Positions 1-12,240 of a stretch of DNA of 64,000 bases are shown in pieces; position 1 is the first letter of the stretch, and every line of letters starts with the position of its first letter. A model generated the notes under the pieces. It had not been told where the DNA came from. It worked only from the letters and a program-made list of their open reading frames with translations, and made no database searches. A program made the translations under genes and the position numbers. Source of the DNA: Anastrepha obliqua (taxonomy: Eukaryota; Arthropoda; Insecta; Diptera; Tephritidae); NCBI RefSeq assembly GCF_027943255.1, contig NC_072893.1:59738001-59802000 (forward strand), read 5' to 3'.

Positions 1-967
1 ACATTTTATAGTACCATTCAATGCATGAACAGTATGTATAAAATGCAATGTGGAACTTTACACAAGGCGTTTTGCCAATTACCATACGAAATCATCATTT
101 ATTTCAGTTTAATGAATATCGCTCTGTTTAATTTTTACAAATTCATTTTTTCTTTGGTTACAATTTCAATAAAATGAAACATGTGAATGTTTTTCAAAAA
201 GCATGCCCAAAAATTATTTTCTCTTTCATAAAAAACCGGTCCTCTAGACGCCCCAGGGTTACCATATAGTAACACTAGTTTTTCGCATTTTCTGGAAAAG
301 TGTAACAGTATATTTGAAAGTGGAATTCATTTTCGTATTTACGAGGTCAAAATATTGAGTTTACAAGTTCAAAGTTCTGGCAGATAACGAATTAATGAGC
401 GATTTTTACCTAAAAATTTGAATGAGAATCGTTGGGCAACGGCTAATCATGATATTAAATTTTAATAAAATCGATGGTATTCATAGGTCCAATCTCCCAG
501 CTAAGGCTCTTTGAAACTCTATCCTTTTGTTTTTGGCGTATTTTTACCAAGTTTAAAACTTACTAGTTCTAGCTACTCTCAAGTCATCTGTATTCAATTC
601 AGCTCCATCTGCTGCCAAAAAAAAAATTATTTCATTCAAAAAGTTAAGAACAACGTTGTTATTTATTTTTGAAAATTAAAATTTTTTTTGCATAATTTTC
701 AAATTCACATCCAAGTGATTCTCTTCTGAGTACGACGTTTCAAGATATGCAGAAACTTCCAAACATTTTTTGCTGTGAAATATTAAGTACCAACTTGAAT
801 TGTTTCTAGCACCGGCTGACAGTGAAGATATTACCGGATCCGATGATTACAGTAATGTGTTCACCACTCGCTGAATCGTTTTTCTCTCGCCATTTTTCTA
901 ATGTGCTTTTTATGAAGTTTCTGATATCTTTGTTGCGTGCTCTTAAGAAAAAATGTTGCATAATGAC
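1..967. other. AT-rich stretch with no recognisable gene
   Basis: I see no coding or repeat signature here. The stretch has A and T homopolymer runs (about 615-690), and short open frames near 822-1028 lack any recognisable motif. It ends where the first MITE begins. Confidence 0.5.
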
Positions 968-1192
968 GGGTGGCGCAAAATTAATCCATCGGAAAGTTTA
1001 TATTTTTTGCAAATGGCGTCGTCGTTAATCATATTTTATATTTGTGCACTAGACAGCTGCAGTATGCAAACAAACAAAGAGTGGATTGCGTAAATATAAA
1101 AATAATGATTTCCATCTTACAAAATGAGTTTTTTGTTTCTAATAAAAAAGTTATTTCAAAAGAAAATTGTATCAAAAATATTACGCCACCTT
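968..1192. mobile_element. MITE, copy 1 (GGTGGCGCAAA-ended)
   Basis: A non-coding block of about 225 bp whose left end reads GGTGGCGCAAAATTA and whose right end reads TTACGCCACC. These are inverted repeats of roughly 10 bp. The sequence TTGTAT follows the right end, which fits a TA target of the Tc1/mariner type. A diverged second copy lies at 46003-46190, with matching blocks in the same order (the TTTGCAAATGGC-like block, CTAGACAGCT, GATTTCCATC, AAAAAAGTTAT). No transposase is encoded, so it would have moved in trans. The superfamily is inferred from the TA target only. It ends about 10 bp before the mariner at 1203. Confidence 0.65.
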
Positions 1193-1202
1193 GTATGGGA
1201 TA

Positions 1203-2316
1203 TGGGAAGAAGTTTCCGCCTTCGTAAAAAAGGTGTCGCTGTTGGTACTATTTTTGTGTTCCCTCTAGTAATATACTGGGGATATGAAAGTGTATATGTG
1301 AGGTTTGAAGCGTAAAGATCCTTTTTTATCTGACGTCAAAAATGTCTACGTTCGTCCCGAAAAAACAGTATTTGCGGGAAGTCACACTTTGTTATTACCT
1401 TTCAAAAAAGTGCAGCTGAAAAGTGTCGTATATTGATCAATATTTACGGTAATCACGCTCCATCAAACAGAACTTGTAAAGAGTGGTTTCGACGCTTCCA
1501 AAGTGCAAATTTCGACGTGAGTGATAAAGATCGCGAAGGGGCACCGCAAAAATTCGAAGTTACCCAACTACAACAATTATTAGATGAAGACGCATGACTA
1601 ACCCTTGATGGTACGTTTTAAGAGTTGAATGTTGACAGATCAATCGTCAGTAAACGTTTGCATGCGATATATAATTGAAGGAGAGGTATATCGAGAATTA
1701 GTTACTACCGATGAAAAATGGATATGATTTTGCTAGCCCTAAGCCAGCCAGGTGCACCATGTTCATCGTCCATATGTCATGCTTTAAAGGTTATGCTGTG
1801 CATCTGGTGGGAATAGAAGGGTGTCATCTATTATGAACTGCCTAAACCATCTAAAATCACCACTGGCGATCGTTACCGACTGCAGCTAATGCATTTGAAA
1901 TGAGCTCTCAAAGAAAAGCGGCCGGAATGGTACGGTAGGCAAACTGATTTAGCTGCATGCCAATGTCAGACCATTCGTTGCTAAATCCATCCGAAAATAT
2001 TTAGAGGGACTGAATTGGGCAATCTTGCCCCACCCACCGTATTTCCCAGACACTGCACCTTTGGACTACCATCTGTTCCAATCAATGCAGTCAGCCCTTA
2101 TTGGAGAGCCGTTCACTTCTAACGAGAGATTCGCAAACTTTATCAATGAGTGGATCAAATCAAAAGAGCTCGAGTTTTTCGTCATAGGAATCCGCATGCT
2201 GCTGATGGAGTAAAGTTATAACTTCTAATGCCACATACTTCACATAATGTCACGTATTATTTAATTGTTTCAATAACTCTTAGCTTTGACTAAGAAAGGA
2301 CGGAAACTTATTCCCA
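1203..2316 (+). mobile_element. mariner transposon, degenerate, with TIRs and TA duplication
   Basis: The left end TGGGAAGAAGTTTCCGCCTT is matched in inverse by AAGGACGGAAACTTATTCCCA at the right end, and each end is flanked by TA (1201-1202 and 2317-2318). The total of about 1.1 kb is somewhat short for a full-length mariner (about 1.3 kb). The interior encodes a mariner-type DDD transposase on the plus strand, broken by many lesions. The N-terminus starts MSTFVPK at 1342, and the C-terminal part near 2025-2213 keeps an HPPYFPDTAPLDYHLF motif, the third catalytic aspartate region. Element boundaries are well supported; activity is excluded by the broken frame. Confidence 0.85.
1342..2213 (+). 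pseudogene. mariner transposase pseudogene
   Basis: This is the decayed coding region of the mariner at 1203-2316. The ATG at 1342 opens MSTFVPKKQYLREV, the usual N-terminal helix-turn-helix start of this mariner group. The frame stops after about 25 codons at an A-run. The deleted sister copy near 7.3 kb has one more A there and reads on through SKKSAA, so a one-base loss in the homopolymer is the likely cause. Later pieces lie in different frames: a TTDEKW-like segment near 1705, and the PDTAPLDYHLF segment around 2045-2085 that would carry the third catalytic Asp (mariner signature DD34D). Several stops intervene. It cannot produce a functional transposase. Confidence 0.8.
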
Positions 2317-3690
2317 TACGCACCATATGCACACTAATTTATTAACTAAAAAATTTGTATTTCTTAGTCCTTCATCTAAATTTCTTTTATGGTTGAAAAA
2401 ATGTAAACCTATTTTTTAATTATATTTAGTATTTGCCCGTAATGCCGTTATATGTATAATATATAAATTTTACTTTTCCACTTCTTCACCTTTATTCTAA
2501 ATTTTTAGAGTTACTAAGTCGTATTAAGCGAGCCGATTTGTCAAGAGTAACGAGAAAACTGTTTACTGAGTAAATTTTTTATTATTGAATCGTCATAAAT
2601 ATGAACCTTTTGCTTTCAAAACGTGAAAAACGGCTTCAAAATTGATAAGCATTGCCTTATTATCCAAAACATAAAGCAGCACATTAAAAAAAATGTTATG
2701 AACAATTTGAATTGGACAACTTTTTTTATTGAGAATATCTTAAATTTGACGCCACACAGTCAAAAGTAAAGTACTCGGAAAGCAAATGTTTAATTAGCCC
2801 GATGAATCAATGATTGATTGAAAATGAGCACTCACCCAACTGTCTTAATAAACCAAAGCTTGCGGTCAGTTCGGTTAAGCGTATGTGCCTTTTTCCCGGC
2901 CGCATCCGGCCGAGAAACTTGTCATTCATTCGAAAAATTGGAGATGTTGGAGTCTGTGGATATTACATAAGAGCCAGTGTATTATATTTCACGAGCAGTC
3001 TGTAACGACTTGTGAGAATAGCCGTGAGCATTCTCGGTTTGTGTTCACGGAAGGATATTCAACTTCTTTGTGTAAATCTCCCAAGGAAGACTTCGCCTGG
3101 CATAATCCCGTAATTTAGCGCCAACTCAAGTCGCTTAGCCTGCGATAGTCGCTGATGTAGAGTACATCAGTTTTATAAAGAAAGCAGTTAAGGCTCGCTG
3201 AAATTTAAGTAGTTTTTTTAATAAATATTCATGTCACAAACTGATTTCCGTACCTAAAGGCCTCATTATAGTTTCATGAAGGAAATAAGTAGATGAAATA
3301 CATATCAGCATCAAACGACTACAGAATTTGTTTGTAACTTTAGTTCACTCGGTATTGGGAGATTTTGGTCTTAATACCTTTATTTTTTGAGTAAGCTATA
3401 CTTATTATTTCGCCTATTAATACACGATTTTCAGTAATAGTTTACATGAGCATAAAACTCAAATGATAAAAAATGAGGCCACAAGAAAGCCCTTATAAAG
3501 TCTATCTTTTCTTTTCGGTCTATACCTGTGAAGAAATTGACAGCACATACTGATTGCAATCCATAGCTATGCTCCAGGAAATAATACCTACACTTTCTAC
3601 GCTCTCTGGTGTGGCAGTCTTCACAGAAACTTGGAGACAAAAGGCTCAACATCAGTTGTGTTATGGAAGTAACTTAGCGATTAAGCAAAA
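2317..3690. other. Intergenic or intronic DNA, no gene recognised
   Basis: I found no coding or transposon motif. One perfect small hairpin lies at 3152-3170 (CTGATGTA, 3-nt loop, TACATCAG). The stretch is otherwise AT-rich and unremarkable. Confidence 0.45.
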
Positions 3691-3960
3691 AAAAAACTGG
3701 TTAGCATAAGCAACTGGCCACTACCCAAAGAATTGCACCTGAACGGCGTTTACAAGTCGTGAAAATTTATTTCGAAAGCCAATCTGCGGGAAAAGTTTTT
3801 AAAATCGTCGAATTGTGTTGCATTTGGATCAACACTAGTTTTCTAGTAAGTCATCAGCTTCACATTAGCCAATGAAGCTGCTCACTTTATTCCTAACAAA
3901 TTTTGGTAATAAAATCATATAAATCAATGGGGCATTTAATTGGCCGCATTTGCTGTGTGG
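3690..3960 (+). mobile_element. Possible Tc1/mariner relic
   Basis: A plus-strand reading gives weak similarity to the start of a mariner transposase (TTQRIAPERRLQVVKIYF-like, about 3720-3775). A NEAAHF stretch near 3880 resembles the SDEAHF catalytic motif of the same superfamily. No TIRs were found and the frame is broken. This is a tentative call; it could be chance similarity. Confidence 0.3.
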
Positions 3961-6900
3961 CTGGAACACTTTTGACTATTTTTTCTTGAGGTGCGTCAAC
4001 TTACTAGCATTGAAGTTTACAAGCGCCTTGAAATATGTTAAGGCCTTCATAAATTAAGTCCACTACAGAAGTAACTTAGAGTTTAGAATTTTGGACACAA
4101 AAGATCTGTCAGTTCGAAGTGTTGACTACTGGGCACACTACATATAGAAAATTATTATTGACTTAGAATTCAAATTTTGGAGGTTTCGATAATTTTTTTT
4201 AGTGATTTTCTATTAGGATGTGTTCCATGGTTAGTTCTCTTAGAGAGTTGCAAAGGCGACAACTGCGTGATTATTACGTGCAAGAGGCGCAAAGTTAATT
4301 GTTCAATTTTGTATCTGAATAACTTTTTGTTAAATAAAAACAAGACTTTGAGTGATGGAAATCTTTAATTTTATCTTCAAGTGCTCCATTGCTTTTCTGT
4401 TTCTAGTTCATAAGTGTCAAATATAAACGAGAGGTGATGCCATATGCAAAAAGTATAAATCTTCTGATGGGGGGATTAATTTTGTACTTAAGAGATGTTT
4501 CTAAAGTTAGCTTTTAAAAATAGTTGTCGTCCATGTATGTGAGCGTACACAAACATCAATAAAACTGGGAACAGTACAAGAGTAAAAATTTCAAAATTAA
4601 AGTTTCTCTTTACTCACACGCATTACAGATGCGCTAAATAATTTTATCGTTTATTTATTTATTTTAAATTCTTTGAAATGCCTGTTTCTACATAACAGCT
4701 CCGATTTGCAGCACAAAAGGGCGTAAAATAGCGAATGTCACCATTCAAAAGGCTTCAGTAGAGAAAAGAAAGGCCTTTATCGAAGGTAATTGTCTAACCC
4801 TAGTCAGAGCCAGCATTTCTCAGTCATTCACCATTGTTCTGGTTCATCAGCAAATTGCTGGTTTGCTTTACTTTTTATAAATTTTTTATTGCATGTTTTT
4901 TCTGGCTGCTTCTGTTAGTATGCCTTGTTGACATTTTTATATCTACGGTAGGTCCCTTTGTCCTTTTGTCCTATCGCGCGCAATCATCGCTTGCCACGCT
5001 AATGTAGAAGAGCTACTTGACTTTTGCACACGCTTACGTTAGTGAGCGGCTGAGCGAAGATTTATGCCCGAAGAAGTGTTACAATGCCACAAATCGTTGC
5101 ATTAAAAAAAAAAAAAATAAAAATAAAAATAAAAAAAATCAAGTTGTGCTTCGTTGTATGTTTATGGCCTCAAATTCCTTTGAAGCGGCAGCATAAAAAT
5201 TAATGTATGTATGTTTGTACAGCAATAAAATTAAGTAAGAAAATAAAATACAACAAACAAATATACACAAATATAAGAAAGATACTGTACCAAATAAATT
5301 GCAGACAAAGAAAAGGAGAAATAAAAAAGGATATCCAAACAGGCGAGCAGGTCCTTGACATGCCCTATAGAAATGTTTGTTATTGTTGTAATGTGCGATA
5401 AATGTAAGAGATAAGAGTGAAAGCATTTCAATGCCTGATTGCCATCGAGATTCCACTACATCTCACCATCAGCGCTTGCATAAAGAGACATTCGAAATGG
5501 TGGCACGATTGATGACGTGTTGATGAAGAGACAATGAACTGTTGTGATGTTGTGATGCCCATTACCGTTGCTTGCGGTGGCATGTAGGTGGTCGTAAACA
5601 AATTGAATGAATTTTTTTTTAGTAAAATTGCGTAATTTTGTTAATTTTATATGTATTTCTCACATAGCTGCGGTCAGAGGTAATAATAAGTCGGTCGTCA
5701 TGTTTTCAACAAAAAGTGCTTTTTATGTATGTATGTGAGCATTTGTGTATATGTGAATATTTATATATAATATTATACAGAAACCAATACGTTAAACATA
5801 TTGGTTTAACGGACAAATGTTAATGGACAACAACAAATTTTAAAACAACGTTGTTACTGCGATCAAAAATTTAGGTACATATAGATATTTTTAACATAAA
5901 ACTGTGACTACTATGAATCAAATCTAGCTTGAGGCGACGTATGCTGTTATTGCCGGTGACTACCGATATACCTCTTTTAAGGTTTTATTGCTTATCAAAT
6001 AGAAAGTATGTTTAAAGTGATTGCAAATACAACTCGATTCGAAAATAAAGATTATTTTCTGGGCGTTGCGCACTGGTCGGAATCGTTGACAATAAATCAA
6101 TAATATTCCCTAATATCTTATAAAATTCAACACCTAAGCCATTAAATATTTTTTTACCACAATCCCTTATAGATTACGAAAGTCCTGAAATCCGCTCCTT
6201 TGTTAACTTAAATTTTATTTTTTGTGTCCACCCCACAACATATTTGTGCAGGGTAACCACGCTTGATTTATAATGAAGCCGGCATACATTTAAAAAAAAA
6301 TCAGTACCAAATTTTCTACCGGTGAAAGATTTTTATTATCAGTTTTATGATTATGAGAGTATTTAGCACTGCGACCTGAAATATCTATTGCGCCTCTTCG
6401 CGGATTCAGAGTATTTCTCTTAGTCAAACTTCCTCATTAAATTTTAGTATTTTTTCTTCTTTATTAAATTTTATTTTCTCCTCTGGTAAAATATGTTTGT
6501 CGAATTGTTTGTGCCGCTTATTCATCAGTGCTGGGTGTTTTGACAGTGCATATTTCGCGATTTTATCTTCCTCCCTACAGAACCTACCATTGGTTCCGTT
6601 GGAGAATATTCTCAGGTTAGTAAGTTGATAGTTCAATCAAATTCAATTCAAATACTCTGTTAGAAGTGCTGTGATGATTCCAAAATTATTCATATGTATT
6701 TTCAAGCAATCGGGTTGTGTTACAGTAATCTATCACTGATTTTAAGCGATAAACTCCATATATTGTCCAAACGTGATATTTTTTGCCTTTCCTTTATTTC
6801 CTGAATTAACTGGCCAAAAATATAGAAAATAAAAATTAACAAAATTTAGTTGTCAAAGCAAACTAAAAACAAAAGGGCATTTTATAAAAGCCGATACTCA

Positions 6901-7149
6901 CACCCAGTATGGATATTATGTAATATACTGTGGAGGATTTTGGGTGCGATTCGGATTTCAGATGTGTTGCAAATAAATGTTCATGTGAGTTAGAAGAAAA
7001 CGATGATTAATAATAATTAATAATATTTCAAAGCTATTTTAATAAACCAATTTTAATTTAAAAACTAATTTATTAATTAATCAACTCAGGGACTCAAAAA
7101 CAGCATATTTTTATATGGTTAAATTGTTTTTTTTTTATCTTGATGATAA
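3961..7149. other. Non-coding stretch with simple repeats and a hairpin
   Basis: No gene or transposon is recognised over about 3.2 kb. Notable pieces are an A-rich tract at 5103-5140 and a perfect 9-bp-arm hairpin at 5781-5807 (AAACCAATA, 9-nt loop, TATTGGTTT). Open frames of 60-105 codons near 5139-5456 exist on both strands and look like low-complexity artefacts. Confidence 0.45.
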
Positions 7150-7465
7150 TTCTTAGCAGAGGGCGGTTGAAGTAGGCATGTATATGTGAGGCCTCGACCG
7201 CAGTAGTTGACATTCGTTTCAAGAGTAAAGATTTTTTTTTATCTGACGTCAAAAATGTCTACGTTCGTCCCGAAAAACCAGCGTTTGCGGGAAGTCGTGC
7301 TTTGTTATTACCTTTCAAAAAAAGTGCAGCAAAGGACTTGAATTTTTCGTCAGAGGAATCCGTATGCTGCCTGAAAAATGGAGTAAAGTTGTAGCTTTAA
7401 TATCATGTATAGTTCAATTGTTTAAATAATTCGCTACTTTTGCTAAGAAAGGTATTTGATTCCTG
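7150..7465 (+). mobile_element. Internally deleted mariner, same family as 1203-2316
   Basis: From GTATATGTGAGG onward the left half follows the mariner at 1203-2316 closely, including TCTGACGTCAAAAATGTCTA and the codons for MSTFVPK. At about 7330 the sequence jumps from GTGCAGC straight to GGACTTGAATTTTTCGTC, which in the longer copy lies some 740 bp further on. The right end keeps TGGAGTAAAGTTGTAGCTTT and CTAAGAAAGG. This is a non-autonomous deletion derivative. Its outer TIRs are poorly preserved, so the ends are approximate. Confidence 0.75.
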
Positions 7466-8050
7466 CGGCTTAAGTACATAATTTTAGTGTTGCTATTGAA
7501 TTTATGATTTCAGTAAAACGTCGATAAAATTATTATTTTTAGAAATTCAATAAGAGTATATGTACATTATTTGTTCCATAAAAGGTTAAGGTATCTTTCA
7601 GCGAATAAGGTATATCGGAAATCGTAAATGCGGCTTCAGATTCGTGTTCAGCAAAAAACCACAGCTGTGCTTAAGAGGGTTATATGCTAAGAAAATTACT
7701 GTCTGTATTAATTCTTTGGCTCAAGTTATTTATGCCACTTTCATATTAAGAAACTATTAGCCCTTTGTTAAAATTTTACTAGTCCATATGAGTTAAAGAT
7801 CCACTTGCCTGATCTAAGCTGGAATTTGCTGTCTTTATGTGGAGGGCACATTCCACTTAGCCATATTAATTCAATTCCTTTGGATGTTGCTAGACATGCT
7901 TTAATAAATTTGAAGTTTTTCAAAACAGAAGGAGAATTCGTTGACGCTGCTTTATCTTTGGTATCATCCGTGGCGTAAATGACTGTCTTCTTCTTTTAGA
8001 GCGCATTTATTTCTAAATTCCACAAAAAATCTTGGGCGTAAAGGTTTACT
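7466..8050. other. Unrecognised AT-rich DNA
   Basis: No coding or repeat signature was found. The LINE relic that follows is on the minus strand and may extend into the right edge. Confidence 0.4.
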
Positions 8051-8460
8051 ACTTTTGGAGCATGTAAGAACAGCTTACGATCCTCACGGTATTGATTTAT
8101 TTCCTTCGTGGAACCAATTTGTGGCTCCTATGAAGCGCAGTATTGGTCCCATCCCCACCCCAAACAGTTCTGTAAAAAAGTTGAAAACGTTTTTAGCTAG
8201 ACAACCTGCTCTGATTTTAGCGAAGGCTGGACAATTATATAGATAGGAATCCAGGAGCAGACTCCAGATAGTCAGGGGGATCCCCATTCTCTCCCTTCGT
8301 GGGGAAATCACCTCACATGTCCTTTGTCTAGCCAGCGCATCCGCCTCACAGTTTCCCGAAATGTCGCTGTGACCAGGAACTCAGATGAGGCTTATGTCAA
8401 AGAAGTCGGACGCAGTCGAAAGTGAGGCCAGGCATTCCCTGACTAGTTTCGAAATATATG
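8051..8460 (-). pseudogene. Jockey-superfamily LINE ORF2 3' end (RNase H tail), relic A
   Basis: Read on the minus strand, 8460-8310 gives an RNase H C-terminal signature VPGHSDISGNCEADALARQ, where the consensus is W-V-P-G-H-x-G-x-x-G-N-E-x-A-D. Downstream (8250-8100) it gives LYNCPAFAKIRAGCLAK followed by GVGMGPILRFI and WFHE. The same block, FLCNCPALAKIK then VGMGPNLHF and WFHE, occurs on the plus strand near 56.9-57.1 kb, so these are two copies of one LINE family. In this group ORF2 carries endonuclease, reverse transcriptase and RNase H; only the last part remains here. Frames are broken. The clade is inferred from the RNase H plus the Cys-rich tail. Confidence 0.7.
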
Positions 8461-11400
8461 AATAAGTATGTTTGAGTTTATATATGTAAGAGTTTGCGTT
8501 GTAGTCTGCACGAAATAATAAATTTCCAGATTTACTAGCTTAGGTTAAATGGCTGCCTTTGCGTGTGGCCACTTGGACAAATATTCAAAATTCGGCCAAA
8601 ATTCGGCTTTTCTTACATTTTTATCAAGCGGCAGGAAAAACGAGATTGAAATAAGTATCACTGTACATATGTATTTTTAGCATATATGCTTTTCAAACTA
8701 ATTAATCAAGGAACTTTAAGAATATTTCAGGAAGCACTTTTCAAAGAACATTATTTTAATATAATTGTCCTGGCGAAAAGTAAAAAAAAATATTTTTTAA
8801 TATCTTGAAATATCCTCTTTCATCTGATATACATATTAACATCAGTAACATCAGTAAGTATAAGTATTTAAAATAATTTTTTGAAAATTGAGTCTTTTGG
8901 AAATTTAAATTTCTTTAAAATATTTAACTGACGAGAAAATTAAGAACTGAGTAGGCAGCATTACTATATTAAATCTATACTTTAATGTGCATATGCAATT
9001 TTTCCTGTGTAACTATTAATGTCACAAGGTGATATCTACGGTGAAACTCTAACGGGGAAAGAGTTACAACTAAGTTTAAACTTTGTCTTGGATTTTTTTT
9101 TCAAACGGAATTTTTTGACTTAAACATACATTGAATACAAAATAAGTTTTTAAAGCTTTACTTTATCCTTCGGTTTCTGCTCAGACAGTTTCACCCAGTC
9201 GCAGTTAAGTACTTAATTATTATTACTTCATTATCATTTACTCTCAGCATTTAATTTTAATTTCACTAAGCTGCATTTCCTTCGTTACCGACGAATATTG
9301 TCTTACGTAACCATACCGAGTCAACACCCCACCTAAAATTGGTAGTCGTCCTTGCGCACCTACATCAAGCCAGCTGACAACAACCCGCCTCAGAGAATTT
9401 CAACTATATTTTATTTAAAAAGTATGCATGTATTTGTGCTTTTTGTTTTTACCTACTGTTGTTGGCAATGCATAGTCGATGACGGTACAAAAGAATGCAA
9501 AAAGTAAACTGATCTGAACTAAAATAAAAATAACAAGAAGATATTTGCCTTCGAGCGTAGAGCAGAATTAAAAACAAAACCAGCAGAAGTAAAAGATGCA
9601 AAGGAAGAGTAAGGCTTGAGCCAGATAAAAGGAAAAACACTGACAACCGGAAATTATGTTCCACACACTTCTGTTGTTTTTTTTTGGAGGATAGGAGAAA
9701 ACTACTAATGAAAAACAGGAAAAAAAATTAACTGGTGGCTGATTTCATTTGTATGTATGTAGATTGAAAGTTAAGCGCCACAGCTATAAAGGCAAAGGTA
9801 AGATGACAGTGCTTGACTACTTCTCTCACCTCTCACTGTGGCAAACAGCAAACGAGGTCGGCAATTGTGGCCATCACGAAAGAAACAAAAAAAAAAGACA
9901 CATTGTAAGAAAATAACAACTCAAGCCAAAGTTAGTTGGGTTTTAAATGCGTAAATTATCATAAAATTGTATCAGTGCTATTTGCTATTTGGCCTCAGCT
10001 GCCTTGGAAGTGGAGTGGACAGCGTGTAGACAGCACGACAGGACATCTATAATGTAGCTTCCCAACCAAATAAGAACTTGCGGTTCAATTTAGACCGAGC
10101 AGCGCGTGTGTCTGATGTGATGTGCGATAGAGCCAAACTGCGTCTCAGCCATGCCACATTTACATACTTCACAAAAAATCAAGAAAAAAACACAAAACTG
10201 TAATCGCCACCTTAGCTGAGCAATGTTCGGAACTTTTGACGCTCAAACCTCCCATCTACCACTATACATAATTCGTTCGCCCCAAATCAACATCATCGCC
10301 AGCGTACGACAGTGCGTATACGTAACCTATTTTACTTATATTGATTTTCTCATTTTTTCCAAAAAAAAAAACCATATACATATGTACTGTATATACTGCA
10401 TAAACAGATAGTATGCGTAAATATTTAAGTGAAGCTAGTAGTGTAGTTCACAGCTCACGGATATGTCACTACTGCTGCTCAGGCCAACTATGTCCAGAGA
10501 CTTTGATTGGTGGAGAATGGCGAATGGCTAAAAATTCAAATAACCTCAGAGTGGAAGCACCAAGTGCAGAATACTGGTAATGGCAGTTGGTTGGGCTAAA
10601 AACTTTTCATCTGCCTTGCTGCAGCCAAAAGTGGTCGCATATGAACGGAAAACAAATCTCTTCAATTCCTCGCCTGTGACTTCTGAGTTCGCGCATATTT
10701 TATGAGCTGCAAATGCTCACAAACATTCCTTTTTATATTGTTTTCTGCTTTGTCTCTTCCACGTTTATATGTATGTATATATTTCGTTTACCTTTAAGTT
10801 CTTAACTTTCATTGTTTACCTCGCAGCAATGGAAATTTATTTATATACAGCAACATGAACCAAGTGGCCCACGACTGCCCTGGTGAGATAAAACTTATCA
10901 TATAAATGAAATTTTTAAGAAAATTTATTTATTTTATTTGAATATGAAAACTTAAGATTGTATTGAGCCTACACCTATTGTTGTTAACTGCAAAATAGTT
11001 TACGGCTTTAAAAATATGACCGCTGACCGAACGAAAAGGCAAAAGTTTAAGATCGAAACAAAATTGTGAAGCTAAAATACGGTGGTTCGAGAACAAAAGT
11101 TTGCTATAGATTACATTAAATTTATTCATCATAGAACGCCAATTAAGCACCCAAGGGAGGAAGATCATTAGTGTTCCTGTAAGAAAGAGCGAGCGAACAG
11201 CTAACGTAAACAACGTTTATACGAAAAGCTAGCAGAAACGCAGTATCAAGTTTTATAATAGGTCAAGAAAAATTTGTTTAGTACTGTTTTGCTTTATTTC
11301 GATGATAAAATGTACGTGCTTAATTAGAATTATTCATAATTTTTGTTCATGAAGAAAGTTTCATAGTTCCATAATTGGTAACCAAACTTGACCTACTTAT

Positions 11401-11560
11401 TTTCAAGAAGCCTTAAAAAGGAACAAGTTACTTGTTACCCAAATTGGACTATACAGTCCAAAGCTAGAGAAAAACCCATTCGAGCACTCAATGATTATTA
11501 CGCGTCTGTAAAATAGGTGTGACTTGGCTTTGTCGCGTTAACATTTCCCCTTTACAAATT
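8461..11560. other. Gene-free stretch, possibly host intergenic or intronic DNA
   Basis: I see no transposon motif over about 3.1 kb. Base composition becomes more mixed around 9780-10650, with less homopolymer and many CAA/CAG-type triplets, as in fly non-coding host DNA. No exon with convincing splice sites or conserved protein could be identified. Confidence 0.4.
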
Positions 11561-11899
11561 CTGACCATTTCAGCTCGAATATCTGCTGATGCTTTCCATT
11601 TCAATTCAACCGGGCTATTCGGGACATGTTATTCGATTTCGATGCAACTCAAATATGTTGCTCTCTGGTCAAAATAATGAGACACATATTTTTTTGTTCA
11701 CCCCAAAAATTTTTTTTCAAGATTTATCGGCAGTTTTGTTTTTCTGCTGAAAATCGAATTTTTCAATTATAAAGAAATTTGTTTTTTTTTTAATGCTCAT
11801 AACTTAGTCAAAAATGAACCGATTTCAACAATTCTGGGTTCAAAATGATCGTCATTACTTAGAGATCTCTTATTAATAATAATTTTTTTCGAAATTTTT
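11561..11899. other. Unclassified AT-rich repeat-like sequence upstream of LINE
   Basis: The sequence contains CATAACTTAGTCAAAAATG followed by AACCGATTTCAACA. A similar string occurs near 40630-40660. It may be part of a non-coding element, but no ends are visible. Confidence 0.25.
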
Positions 11900-12240
11900 T
11901 CAAATTTCTTCGTATTATACTCAATTCTACAATACACATAAACGATTTTGGTATTTTTCTACAAAAATAATTTTTCTAAAATTCTAAACAATTTTTTTTT
12001 TCTAAAATTCTAAACAAATTTTTTTTTCTAAAATTCTAAACAAATTTTGTTTTTTAATTCTTGCTTCTTAAATTCTTTTATGGTATATTTTATACCACAA
12101 ATTGAAACAAAAAAACAACAACTTATAATATAGAGGAAAACCGAAGATATTTCACTTAAAAAAATCGTATATCAAAATTTCCTACATTGAATATGTAGAT
12201 CTCAAAATTATTATTTTTTCAGTTTACTTCCAATTTTCAG
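11900..12240 (+). repeat. Left direct repeat flanking a LINE fragment (probable 3' UTR)
   Basis: The block contains TTATACTCAATT, an AT-rich middle, and ACCGAAGATATTTCACTT about 90 bp before its end. The same landmarks recur in the same order at 13590-13915, after the LINE ORF. The middle also holds three tandem copies of a roughly 27-bp unit built on TTCTAAAATTCTAAACAA (11971-12048). The simplest reading is the 3' untranslated tail of an upstream, 5'-truncated LINE copy, joined head-to-tail to the fragment that follows. Confidence 0.6.
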
